IMG/VR virus record: IMGVR_UViG_3300035670_000402 | Coordinates: 1-44,971 of that record | Origin: a virus | Reading direction: 5' to 3' (one strand) | DNA length: 44,971 nt | Shown: positions 29,362-36,270 of the stretch, piece by piece | How the letters are laid out: every line of letters begins with the position of its first letter | Numbering within the stretch: position 1 is the stretch's first letter | Translations under genes and position numbers: made by a program | Notes under the pieces: model-generated | Database searches by the model: none | Told to the model about the DNA's origin: nothing | Seen by the model: only the letters and a program-made list of their open reading frames with translations

Positions 29362-30749
29362 AGCGCATCACCCTGGATGAATTTCTACCTGATCGCCCTC
29401 TGTCCCTGCTGACGGCAAAGAACGTCTATCCCATGATCGACGGCTATCGGCCTGCGAGGCAGTTTCAGGGGCTTACTCCTGCACTGGCTGGTATCCTTGG
29501 CGGTGCGGCGTTTCGTGCGTCTGACGGCTCTGCTACGTTCCTTGCTGGCGCGGCTAGTGACCTATACCGTTATTCGGGCGGTGCGTGGTCCTCGCTCATG
29601 ACCGGCTTGACGGCTTTGGTGTGGCGTTTCGACCAATTCTCTGACCTCGCTATTGGCGTGAACGGTGAGCAGCCTATTCAGGTCAATTTGCTTACTGGGA
29701 CGGCTTCTGACCTGACCGACGCTCCGAACGGGGATATTCTCGCCACTGTCCGCCAGCAGTTGTTTATCGCTGGCGTGGCAGATGCTCAGAACGTCGTTTA
29801 TATCTCCGGCTATCTCGACCCTACTGGCTGGACTGAGGGCGTTAATCAGTCGCTTGTCGTGCCGTTTGAGAATGGCGGGCCTATCATGGGTCTGGCCGGC
29901 GGTGAAACGGGCATCATTCTCCAGCGTGGGGCAGTGCGTCGCGCAACCTATACCGGCGACACTGTGGTCTGGCAGTTTGACGAGATCAGCCGTGAGATTG
30001 GTTGCATGGCCAAGGGGTCTGTGGCCACTGCTGGCTCGACTGTGTTCTTCCTTGCTGAGCAGGGTTTCATGGCATGTGACCGCACCCAGGTTGTGCCCAT
30101 CGGACGGGAAAAGATCGACCGCACATTCTTCTCCACCTACAGCCGCGAGGACATCGCTAACATCAGGTCGGCCATCGATCCAAGGGCCACGACGGTCTAT
30201 TGGGCTATGCCGGGTAATCCGGGGCAGATTTGGGCCTATGATTGGTCGCTTGGCAAATGGTCTGTGATCGAACTATCCCTGTCCCTTATCTTCTCAGGCT
30301 TTACGGCGAATATCAGCATTGACGCACTGGACGCGCTCTATCCGGGGGGCATTGATAGCATTCCCCTTTCCCTTGACGATCCTCAGTTTGCTGGCGGGAA
30401 CCCTCTATTCCTTGTGGCGCAGCTAGACGGGACTGTAGGGACGCTAACGGGTGACGTGATGCCGGTTGAGTTTGTGCTGAAACCGTTTGAACTAGGCGAC
30501 GGATCGAGGGCGCGCATTCGTGGTGCTCGCGTGGTGTCCGATGCTATCCAAGGCACGGTGAAAGTCGATGTAAGGGCGCGTGCAGGCGATCCTCAGCACG
30601 TTGTCACCTCCGGGGCTATCCGAGATAACGGGCGGGTGCCATTGCGCGCTAACGGGCGTCATGTGGGCGTTGAGATCGATATTCCTTCTCATGAGTGGAC
30701 TTATGTGCTCGCAGTTGATTTCGAGTATGAGGAATGCGGGACTAGGTGA
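29355..30749 (+). CDS. Tail nozzle / stabilisation protein
   Basis: The product has 464 residues. It begins LKRITLDEFLPDRP and consists of repeated beta-strand blocks with DLY, GVNGEQP and RAT patterns fitting a propeller-like fold, close in size to P22 gp10. By position after the adaptor it should close the tail tube. GTG 29355 start inside the preceding gene. Similarity is by layout; I am unsure of the exact family. Confidence 0.78.
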   Translation: MLKRITLDEFLPDRPLSLLTAKNVYPMIDGYRPARQFQGLTPALAGILGGAAFRASDGSATFLAGAASDLYRYSGGAWSSLMTGLTALVWRFDQFSDLAIGVNGEQPIQVNLLTGTASDLTDAPNGDILATVRQQLFIAGVADAQNVVYISGYLDPTGWTEGVNQSLVVPFENGGPIMGLAGGETGIILQRGAVRRATYTGDTVVWQFDEISREIGCMAKGSVATAGSTVFFLAEQGFMACDRTQVVPIGREKIDRTFFSTYSREDIANIRSAIDPRATTVYWAMPGNPGQIWAYDWSLGKWSVIELSLSLIFSGFTANISIDALDALYPGGIDSIPLSLDDPQFAGGNPLFLVAQLDGTVGTLTGDVMPVEFVLKPFELGDGSRARIRGARVVSDAIQGTVKVDVRARAGDPQHVVTSGAIRDNGRVPLRANGRHVGVEIDIPSHEWTYVLAVDFEYEECGTR

Positions 30750-30765
30750 CTTGTGTCATCACATC

Positions 30766-30815
30766 ATGTAATATGAGTTTGCAGGCTGAGCAATTGTTGA
30801 ACCAACCGCTCAGCC
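30766..30815 (+). promoter_or_regulatory. TGTRATAT element plus nested hairpin, copy 3
   Basis: ATGTAATATGAG (30766-30777; 10 of 12 bases as in copy 1) is followed after six bases by a perfect 8-bp stem (30784-30791 with 30808-30815), again with an inner four-base stem (30796-30799 with 30803-30806). It precedes the second HNH gene. It may be promoter plus leader, or an RNA structure for translational control. Confidence 0.5.
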
Positions 30816-30841
30816 CTAACCATATCGTGATGGAGACACGA

Positions 30842-31402
30842 ATGACTAAAAGTAAAATATTGCCAATAGAGCTTGTGCGCAAGCTTGTTTCCTATGATAC
30901 TGAAACTGGCATATTGACATGGCTACCGCGAGAAGCTGGTCTATTTAAGGATGGCAAAAAAATAAAAAAAGAGGGCCGTGCCGCGCTATGGAATGCTGCA
31001 TGGGCTGGCAGGGAGGCTGGCGGCATTAGCAATCAGGGCTACAGGGTTCTCGAAATAAATGGAAAGGCGTTTTTGTGCCACAGGATATCTTGGGCGATAT
31101 TCTATGGCGAATTTCCGCGTAACCAAATAGACCATATAAATGGAAATCGGAGTGATAACAGGATTTCCAATTTAAGAGAGGTTACTGCGGAAGGTAATGC
31201 CAAAAATAGAAAGGTGAGAGTAGATAGCCGTAGCGGCGTTTCCGGCGTCAGCCAACTTCCTGGAGGTCGGTGGAGGGCATCAATTGCTATAAATGGCAAA
31301 AGAACTCACTTGGGAGTTTACAGCACAGTAGAGGCGGCGTCTAAAGTCAGAGAGAAATTTAAGGATGAAAACGGATATCATAAAAACCACGGGGCTCGCT
31401 AA
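30842..31402 (+). CDS. AP2/HNH homing endonuclease
   Basis: The product has 186 residues. ATG 30842 follows GGAG at six bases. It has the N-terminal LPIELVRKLVSYDTETG, HNH core CHRISWAIF, QIDHINGNRSDNRISNLREV, and AP2 part (GVSGVSQLPGGRWRASI, THLGVYSTVEAASKV). It is a paralogue of 24611-25174. Insertion between two tail genes, taking the next start codon by TAATG overlap. Confidence 0.88.
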   Translation: MTKSKILPIELVRKLVSYDTETGILTWLPREAGLFKDGKKIKKEGRAALWNAAWAGREAGGISNQGYRVLEINGKAFLCHRISWAIFYGEFPRNQIDHINGNRSDNRISNLREVTAEGNAKNRKVRVDSRSGVSGVSQLPGGRWRASIAINGKRTHLGVYSTVEAASKVREKFKDENGYHKNHGAR

Positions 31403-31605
31403 TGTCAATCTTCCTACCGCCCACGACAACCAACCAAGCAGAGTATAACCGCAAGATCGCGCTTGCCGTGAATACCCTGCTGCGCCGCTCCCTCAGTCCA
31501 TCGGATACGCCTCCACCCAATCCTCAGCCAGGTGATGCGTATTTCGACACGACGGATAATGTGGGGAAGGTGTTCGACGGAACGGTGTTCCAGCCGCTTT
31601 GGTGA
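31402..31605 (+). CDS. Small tail-associated protein
   Basis: The product has 67 residues. MSIFLPPTTTNQAEYNRKIALAVN and GDAYFDTTDNVGKVFDG resemble short structural proteins next to podovirus nozzle genes; the last part has a small-domain look used in tail fibre attachments. Overlaps the HNH stop. Function is unassigned. Confidence 0.7.
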   Translation: MSIFLPPTTTNQAEYNRKIALAVNTLLRRSLSPSDTPPPNPQPGDAYFDTTDNVGKVFDGTVFQPLW

Positions 31606-31642
31606 TCGCCATCATTCCCAATCTTCTAACCGGCTAATAGCC

Positions 31643-31867
31643 TTAGTGGTCATGTCGGCCCTCCCTCGCTAAGAAGTCACGAAGCACAGCGATCTCCTTT
31701 GTCTGTGCCTCAATGATGCGATTGGCCATCGCTTTCATCTCATAGTGATTTCCGTTGCGTAGCAGCCACTTAGACATATCGACGGCGGCAAGATGGTGCT
31801 TAATCATCTCCTTCGCGAACTCTTTGTCGGCGCTGTTGGACCGCTTTTTCATTTTCATTCCGAGCAT
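31643..31867 (-). CDS. DUF305-like protein
   Basis: The product has 74 residues. FAKEMIKHHLAAVDMSKWLL and IIEAQTKEIAVLRDFLA fit the core of DUF305, a helical family with paired His (HH) as possible metal ligands; bacterial members are usually exported and near copper genes. No signal peptide is seen here. The only reverse-strand gene in this part except the HNH gene; ATG 31867 or 31858 may be used. Confidence 0.75.
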   Translation of the reverse strand: MLGMKMKKRSNSADKEFAKEMIKHHLAAVDMSKWLLRNGNHYEMKAMANRIIEAQTKEIAVLRDFLAREGRHDH

Positions 31868-32615
31868 CTATATTGCCACTTTCATGTTTGGCCGCATTAC
31901 ACACTCAAATCAGAATATCCGGTTTCCATCCGCAACCTACTAATGACATTCCCGCAACGCCTGAGCAATATGCAAAGTTGTAAAGTCACACTTCGCTACT
32001 TCGCAAGATTGATGTGGGCTAGCGCGATCGTTCGCAGGGTTGACTTTAATGTGGGGATGGTGGAAAAGAATTGGGCCGATAGGTCTGTCCACCCACCGGC
32101 CCGTTTGCGCTATGCCGAGAACATCAGCGCAAGGCCTTTATAGGCAAAACGGCGCGAATACGCAACCCGGCATGTCGTTTCGATCTAGCCGCTTTCTCGG
32201 AGAAACGATCGAGCGGGTTGGGCTAGACAGCCGGTCGGACATAATCGCTGACCATATGCGCCGAGCTTCCCAATCAACACCTGCTGGCGATCCAGGTTAA
32301 AAGCGCGATGACCCCGGTCTCTTTTCCTGCATTAGATTGCAGACTGGTTCCGGACACCTTCGCCTCCGTCGAGGCAGGGATAGCATAGCCACTATCAAAT
32401 TGGCAGAACGATAAATACGCGCTCGCGGCAGACAGCGAGGCCACACGTCAGGGGGCAGACGATAAAACCGCTCAGGCTATGTAGGGTGACTGTCAAAGGT
32501 CATCTGGAAAGGGGTCTAATAGACGGCTGTGACACCGACAAGGCATAGAAGGGAACTAGCCCCTTCGTTAGGTGCCACAGTAGTCGGAACCATAAACTTG
32601 CCTGGAGTAGATCGA
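31868..32615. other. Gene-poor 750-bp stretch
   Basis: This is the longest interval without a well-supported gene. Two frames look partly protein-like. One is 32049-32300 (MWGWWKRIGPIGLS to TPAGDPG, no good ribosome binding site). The other, at 32308-32484, is broken by TAG. Several short stems occur, for example GCCTC-CGTC-GAGGC near 32361 and CTAGCC/GGCTAG around 32185-32225. It may hold a non-coding RNA, an origin or decayed genes. No tRNA was found. Confidence 0.6.
32308..32484 (+). pseudogene. Possible amber-interrupted small gene
   Basis: From ATG 32308 the frame reads MTPVSFPALDCRLVPDTFAS then a TAG at 32386-32388, and continues PLSNWQNDKYALAADSEATR to a second TAG at 32482-32484. Both halves look protein-like. 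No ribosome binding site is clear. It may be a decayed gene or coincidence; confidence is low. Confidence 0.25.
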
Positions 32616-32915
32616 ATGGGTGATAAAGGTAATTTGAAGCGCTACAAGAGGGATAAGCGTAGGCAGAATTTGAAAGAGGCTGACCCCACGGGCTGGCACA
32701 AGTTTACCGACTACCATTGGCGCAGGAAACTGCTTGGTTGGGATTTGGATTACTGGCCATCGACCAAGCGGTGGTGCTATCGTGGTAAATATTCCAACGG
32801 TGACGTTAATGCGTTCATCGCGTCGAAGAATGGCGGTGGTGCCAAGCAGGAGGCCAGACTAGCGCAGAGTGATCATCTGGAGGCGGCTCGCAATTACCGC
32901 CACCCCAAAGAGTGA
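32616..32915 (+). CDS. Hypothetical protein, paralogue of 14194-14475
   Basis: The product has 99 residues. ATG 32616 follows GGAG. The shared core is GWHKFTDYHWRRKLLG, DYWPSTKRW, NGDVNAF. N-terminus is very basic (KRYKRDKRRQN). It is the first gene after the gene-poor stretch, in an island that otherwise resembles the early micro-gene cluster. Confidence 0.72.
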   Translation: MGDKGNLKRYKRDKRRQNLKEADPTGWHKFTDYHWRRKLLGWDLDYWPSTKRWCYRGKYSNGDVNAFIASKNGGGAKQEARLAQSDHLEAARNYRHPKE

Positions 32916-32925
32916 GGGAAGGGAA

Positions 32926-33156
32926 ATGATACGTTACAGCACATGGCCAGAGCAGAAGTCACCCGGAGGTCAGCACGTCGGATCAGGCCCATCTGGAATT
33001 AGGGGCGTACACTACCTGACCGACCCTAATGGCGACGAATACCCAACCGGCATTGAGGCATGTTGCGGGGCTGAAAGATCGCAGTTCAAGAACCGCCTAG
33101 CCGTTGAGCAGATGATAGAATGGGCCTGCGCTGCGACCCGAACACCGTTTGAATGA
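32926..33156 (+). CDS. Stand-alone GGQ (RF-1-domain-like) protein
   Basis: The product has 76 residues. SPGGQHV (GGQ at 14-16), SGIRGVH, and ERSQFKN (50-56) fit the peptidyl-tRNA hydrolysis domain of class I release factors in order and spacing: GPGGQHVN, SAVRITH, ERSQHKN. There is no stop-codon-recognition domain, unlike RF1/RF2, and no long basic tail as in ArfB. It could release stalled ribosomes, compete with RFs, or be an altered relic. ATG 32926 follows GGGAAGGGAA. Confidence 0.72.
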   Translation: MIRYSTWPEQKSPGGQHVGSGPSGIRGVHYLTDPNGDEYPTGIEACCGAERSQFKNRLAVEQMIEWACAATRTPFE

Positions 33157-33216
33157 TTGGGATTGACACCCTACGCAACCCATGCGAATATATGGAAACA
33201 GTGAGGAGTGAGGAAG

Positions 33217-33504
33217 ATGGGCAAGAATTTTATATACACGCACGATGTGGAATGGACGCTAGAGAGAGGGGAGGAATCTATAGACGTTCTGGTGGAGTAT
33301 TACATTGATGAAGTCGAATGCGCGCCGTCCGGCATGTTTGGTCCGCCAGAAAACTACGATCCTGGTTCGTCTTGGGCTTTCTGCATCAATAATGAGGCAT
33401 CATCCGACGCAGGGGTAATCACCCTCACGGAACAGGAAATGGACGCTATCCATGATTGGCTTTGCGAAAACCCTACTTTTGATGATGGATACTATGATGA
33501 CTAA
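33217..33504 (+). CDS. Acidic hypothetical protein, 95 residues
   Basis: ATG 33217 follows GAGGAGTGAGGAAG. The product is acidic and beta-rich (YTHDVEWTLERGEESIDVLVEYY), ending in DDGYYDD. Net negative charge could suit a DNA-mimic, but no family is visible. It overlaps the next gene. Confidence 0.65.
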   Translation: MGKNFIYTHDVEWTLERGEESIDVLVEYYIDEVECAPSGMFGPPENYDPGSSWAFCINNEASSDAGVITLTEQEMDAIHDWLCENPTFDDGYYDD

Positions 33505-33769
33505 CATGATAGAGCGAGTGGCTAGGGCTATGGCTAAGCGGGAGGGGTTTGTCTGGAGCGCCTTGGGCGATGGCGGCGATACTACCAGAGCGTGGCAGCA
33601 CCATGATAAGGCATATTGGATTGATCAAGCTGACACCGCAATCAATGCCATGCGCTACCCCACTGATGAAATGATTGCTGCTGGCCTTCATCCATGCGAC
33701 GAGGAAGGCACCCGCATCATCTGGACTGACATGATAGACGCAGCCCTAACACCGAAGATTGAGGAGTGA
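33497..33769 (+). CDS. Common phage accessory protein
   Basis: The product has 90 residues. MIERVARAMAKREGF, QADTAINAMRYPTDEMIAAG matches a broad phage family of unknown function. It ends in ALTPKIEE with the 23-bp repeat, then a new ATG. ATG 33497 overlaps the previous stop; ATG 33506 is also possible. Confidence 0.7.
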   Translation: MTNMIERVARAMAKREGFVWSALGDGGDTTRAWQHHDKAYWIDQADTAINAMRYPTDEMIAAGLHPCDEEGTRIIWTDMIDAALTPKIEE

Positions 33770-33774
33770 GTGAT
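33752..33774 (+). repeat. 23-bp direct repeat, copy 2
   Basis: Identical to 15217-15239; it forms the end of one gene and the ribosome binding site of the next. It may result from duplication or template switching between the early and late accessory islands. Confidence 0.85.
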
Positions 33775-34005
33775 ATGGCTGATGTTTTGAGGATGGATCA
33801 CATTAATGGCTTGCCACAACCTTTCATGGTGCGGTTCTGTGGGGACAAGGATTGGTCACACGTAATTGATATTGGCGTTGATGTGCCTATTGTTCGCATC
33901 GACGTTTACGGGTTGGTTGATCACAGACAATTCGCCGAAGTGATGGAAATAAGGGATGCATTTGGCAACCTCCATGATCCTGATGACTGGTATGCAGAAG
34001 AATGA
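33775..34005 (+). CDS. Hypothetical protein, 76 residues
   Basis: ATG 33775 follows GAGGAG (GTG 33766 possible). The product is MADVLRMDHINGLPQPFMVRFCG then DIGVDVPIVRIDVYG; small beta/alpha protein. It overlaps the GNAT-like gene. No family was recognised. Confidence 0.65.
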   Translation: MADVLRMDHINGLPQPFMVRFCGDKDWSHVIDIGVDVPIVRIDVYGLVDHRQFAEVMEIRDAFGNLHDPDDWYAEE

Positions 34006-34394
34006 ACGTCCAATGGCTCGAATACCTCCCATACCGTGAGGCGCTTATCTCGATCCTGGATGAGCGCTTCTATGATGCCGCATGGCTCGATGCCCAGATA
34101 TTGAGCGGAAATTTTAAGGTTTTCACCGGCAAGCAATCGTGTATATTGGCGGCGGTAAAGCCCTATCCTACCGGCGCGTTAGAGTGCCACGTGATGGCGG
34201 CAACCGGCGAACTGCAAGAGTTAATCTCTACAGCCATCGTCTCAGTAGAGAAATGGGCGCAGTCGTTGGGTTGTATATGCTGCGTCATCGAAAGTAGGGA
34301 AGGCTGGCAAAAAATCATGAAGTCTCAGGGCTATGAACCATACCAGATTGCGATCCGTAAGGATTTTGCGTCTGACGAAGGCGTAGGAGGCTAA
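34002..34394 (+). CDS. GNAT-like protein of the ejection module
   Basis: The product has 130 residues. AIVSVEKWAQSLGCICCVIE and GWQKIMKSQGYEPYQIAI form a GNAT-fold ending with the usual G-W and GY pattern; the CoA loop is unclear. Such proteins head the ejection-protein cluster in BPP-1-like podophages. It ends just before the AUC-started gene. Confidence 0.75.
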   Translation: MNVQWLEYLPYREALISILDERFYDAAWLDAQILSGNFKVFTGKQSCILAAVKPYPTGALECHVMAATGELQELISTAIVSVEKWAQSLGCICCVIESREGWQKIMKSQGYEPYQIAIRKDFASDEGVGG

Positions 34395-34395
34395 A

Positions 34396-35253
34396 ATCGG
34401 ACTCTCATCGAGTAAGTCGAAATCGACTACGAAATATAACGCCCAGGCACTGCCCTACATCAACTCTGCTACCAGCGCGGTTCAGGGGGCCTACAATAAC
34501 AACCTTGGAAACGTGTCAGACGTAACCAGCGCGCTCAAGTCTTCGTTCGATAACTACAACGTGACTAACCCGAACCTGACGGCCGCAAATAGCTACGTTG
34601 GCGATGTGCTTGGAGGGAAGTATCTGAACGGCAATACAGCCCTCCAAGGCGTGATTGACGACACCAACGCATCGGTAAGCGATCAGGTAAATGCGCTGTT
34701 CTCCCGTGCTGGCCAGACTGGATCGTCTCGCCAGATTGGTGAGTTGGGAAAGCAGCTTGCAAGCGCTGAAAACAACCTTCGTTACCAGAATTACAGCGAC
34801 GAGCAGGACCGCATGATGCAGGCTGTAAGCGGCGCTCTTGGGCTGAACGATGCGCAGAATAGCAATCTCGCAACGCAGCTTGCGCTAGGCTCTGGCCTCA
34901 CGTCGATCGGCACGGACGCAGCGAATAGCTATGCGAATGCCCTTGCTTCACTGTGGGGCAACAACACCACAACCACGAACAAGACTAGTGGAAGCATCGC
35001 TGGCGGCCTTGGTGGCCTACTGTCTGCTGCTGCTTCTGCAAAGACTGCTGGCCTATTCTCTGACGAAAGGCTGAAAACCGATATCCGCAAGGTTGGCGAG
35101 GATGCTGATGGCCTTGGAGTCTATGAGTATCGCTATATCTGGGGCGGACCTGTGCAGCGCGGCGTGATGGCGCAAGAGGTCGCTAACATTCGTCCTTGGG
35201 CGCTTGGTGCTGAAAAGGCTGGCTTCATGACCGTGCATTACGGAGCGCTATAA
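34396..35253 (+). CDS. Ejection/tail protein with S74-like C-terminus, apparent AUC start
   Basis: The product has 285 residues. AGGAGG (34385-34390) lies five bases before ATC 34396, with no ATG, GTG or TTG in frame until GTG 34513, far from any ribosome binding site. The Ala/Ser/Asn-rich body (helical) ends in FSDERLKTDIRKVG and QEVANIRPWALG, the start of an intramolecular-chaperone (S74) domain, here shorter than usual. Related proteins start MGLFSSKSKS or similar; here GLSSSKSKSTT follows the AUC. Either a rare initiator or a point change. Confidence 0.75.
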   Translation: MGLSSSKSKSTTKYNAQALPYINSATSAVQGAYNNNLGNVSDVTSALKSSFDNYNVTNPNLTAANSYVGDVLGGKYLNGNTALQGVIDDTNASVSDQVNALFSRAGQTGSSRQIGELGKQLASAENNLRYQNYSDEQDRMMQAVSGALGLNDAQNSNLATQLALGSGLTSIGTDAANSYANALASLWGNNTTTTNKTSGSIAGGLGGLLSAAASAKTAGLFSDERLKTDIRKVGEDADGLGVYEYRYIWGGPVQRGVMAQEVANIRPWALGAEKAGFMTVHYGAL

Positions 35254-35927
35254 TGGCGATGATGTTTCGAGGCCTTGGTAAGCCCACTGACCAGCTTGAT
35301 ATTCAGCTTGCGCAGTCTAGTAACCCGTTTGGTGCTGGTGGCCTAGTTGAGGAGCAAAGGCCGCCAGTTGACGCCCAGACTAGAAAGTTTGGAACGTGGG
35401 ATGCTATTGGCATTCTTGGTGACGCGCTTTCTTCGTTTGGCGGTGGACAGGCAAGCTATCTCCCCGGCTTGGCTGCGCAGGCCCAGCAGCAGAATATCGC
35501 ACGCCAGAAGTTGCAGGCTGACATCGACAAGCGCAAGGCCGACCGCGAAGACTGGCTGTTCAATCAGCAGTGGTTGCGTGACAATCCGATGCCTGTCAGC
35601 AATGACACCGTGAACGATTACAATTTCTATAAGGATTTGTTTGGCGAAGAATATGCGCGCCAAACCGTTAAGGATAGGAATGATCCGGTTGTAAGCATCC
35701 CGCTTCCTGGGGGGCAGACCTATATCGGGCCTCGCTCTGGACTGGGGGCGGCGACGAAGGGAGGTGATCGGGCATCTGTCGGTAACTCTGCGCCGCAGGG
35801 GGCTATCGACTATCTCCGAGCCAATCCATCGGCTGCTGAGCAGTTCGACGCGAAATACGGCAAGGGTGCTGCGGCATCTATTTTGGGAGGCGGTGGTAGC
35901 AATGCCACCGGAGGCTTTCCTCGATAA
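35253..35927 (+). CDS. Ejection module protein, 224 residues
   Basis: Starts by TAATG overlap. MMFRGLGKPTDQLDIQLAQS, then a coiled coil (AQQQNIARQKLQADIDKRKADREDW) and a Gly-rich C-terminus. It probably is an internal virion/ejection component, by position and composition. No enzymatic motif. Confidence 0.72.
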   Translation: MAMMFRGLGKPTDQLDIQLAQSSNPFGAGGLVEEQRPPVDAQTRKFGTWDAIGILGDALSSFGGGQASYLPGLAAQAQQQNIARQKLQADIDKRKADREDWLFNQQWLRDNPMPVSNDTVNDYNFYKDLFGEEYARQTVKDRNDPVVSIPLPGGQTYIGPRSGLGAATKGGDRASVGNSAPQGAIDYLRANPSAAEQFDAKYGKGAAASILGGGGSNATGGFPR

Positions 35928-36270
35928 CATCACGATGATGAGCGAGAGCGGTGGCGATCCGAATGCAGTTAGTCCGAAAGGTGCTCGCGGTTTGATGCAG
36001 GTAATGCCAGCCACGGCTCGCAATCCTGGTTTTGGTATCCGGCCATCGAACGGCACGCAGGCTGATGATGTAAGGCTTGGTCGGGAATACCGGGCCGCCA
36101 TGGAAAAGCGTTATGGAGGCGATCTTGCAAAAATGTTCGCAGCTTATAATGCTGGACCGAGCAGGATCGATGATTTGATGGCTCGTTATGGCTCTAACTG
36201 GCTTGCCTATGCGCCCGCTGAGACGCGGAATTATGTTGCTAAAAACCTACGCTCTGTCAGGGGTATGTAA
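35902..36270 (+). CDS. Virion lytic transglycosylase
   Basis: The product has 122 residues. SESGGDPNAVSPKGARGLMQVMP: E15 is the predicted catalytic Glu in the SLT fold, GLMQVMP at 30-36 and AAYNAGP at about 78-84 complete the signature. It locally opens peptidoglycan during DNA entry. ATG 35902 lies in the end of the preceding gene; a longer frame upstream is shadow. Confidence 0.9.
   Translation: MPPEAFLDNITMMSESGGDPNAVSPKGARGLMQVMPATARNPGFGIRPSNGTQADDVRLGREYRAAMEKRYGGDLAKMFAAYNAGPSRIDDLMARYGSNWLAYAPAETRNYVAKNLRSVRGM

Noticed and set aside
31868-32615. tRNA gene in the gene-poor stretch
   Set aside because: Some T-loop-like letters (GGTTCC) occur but no cloverleaf with acceptor and anticodon stems can be drawn.
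35343-36101. 252-codon reverse frame over ejection genes
   Set aside because: Antisense to two well-supported overlapping genes including the transglycosylase; no start signal.
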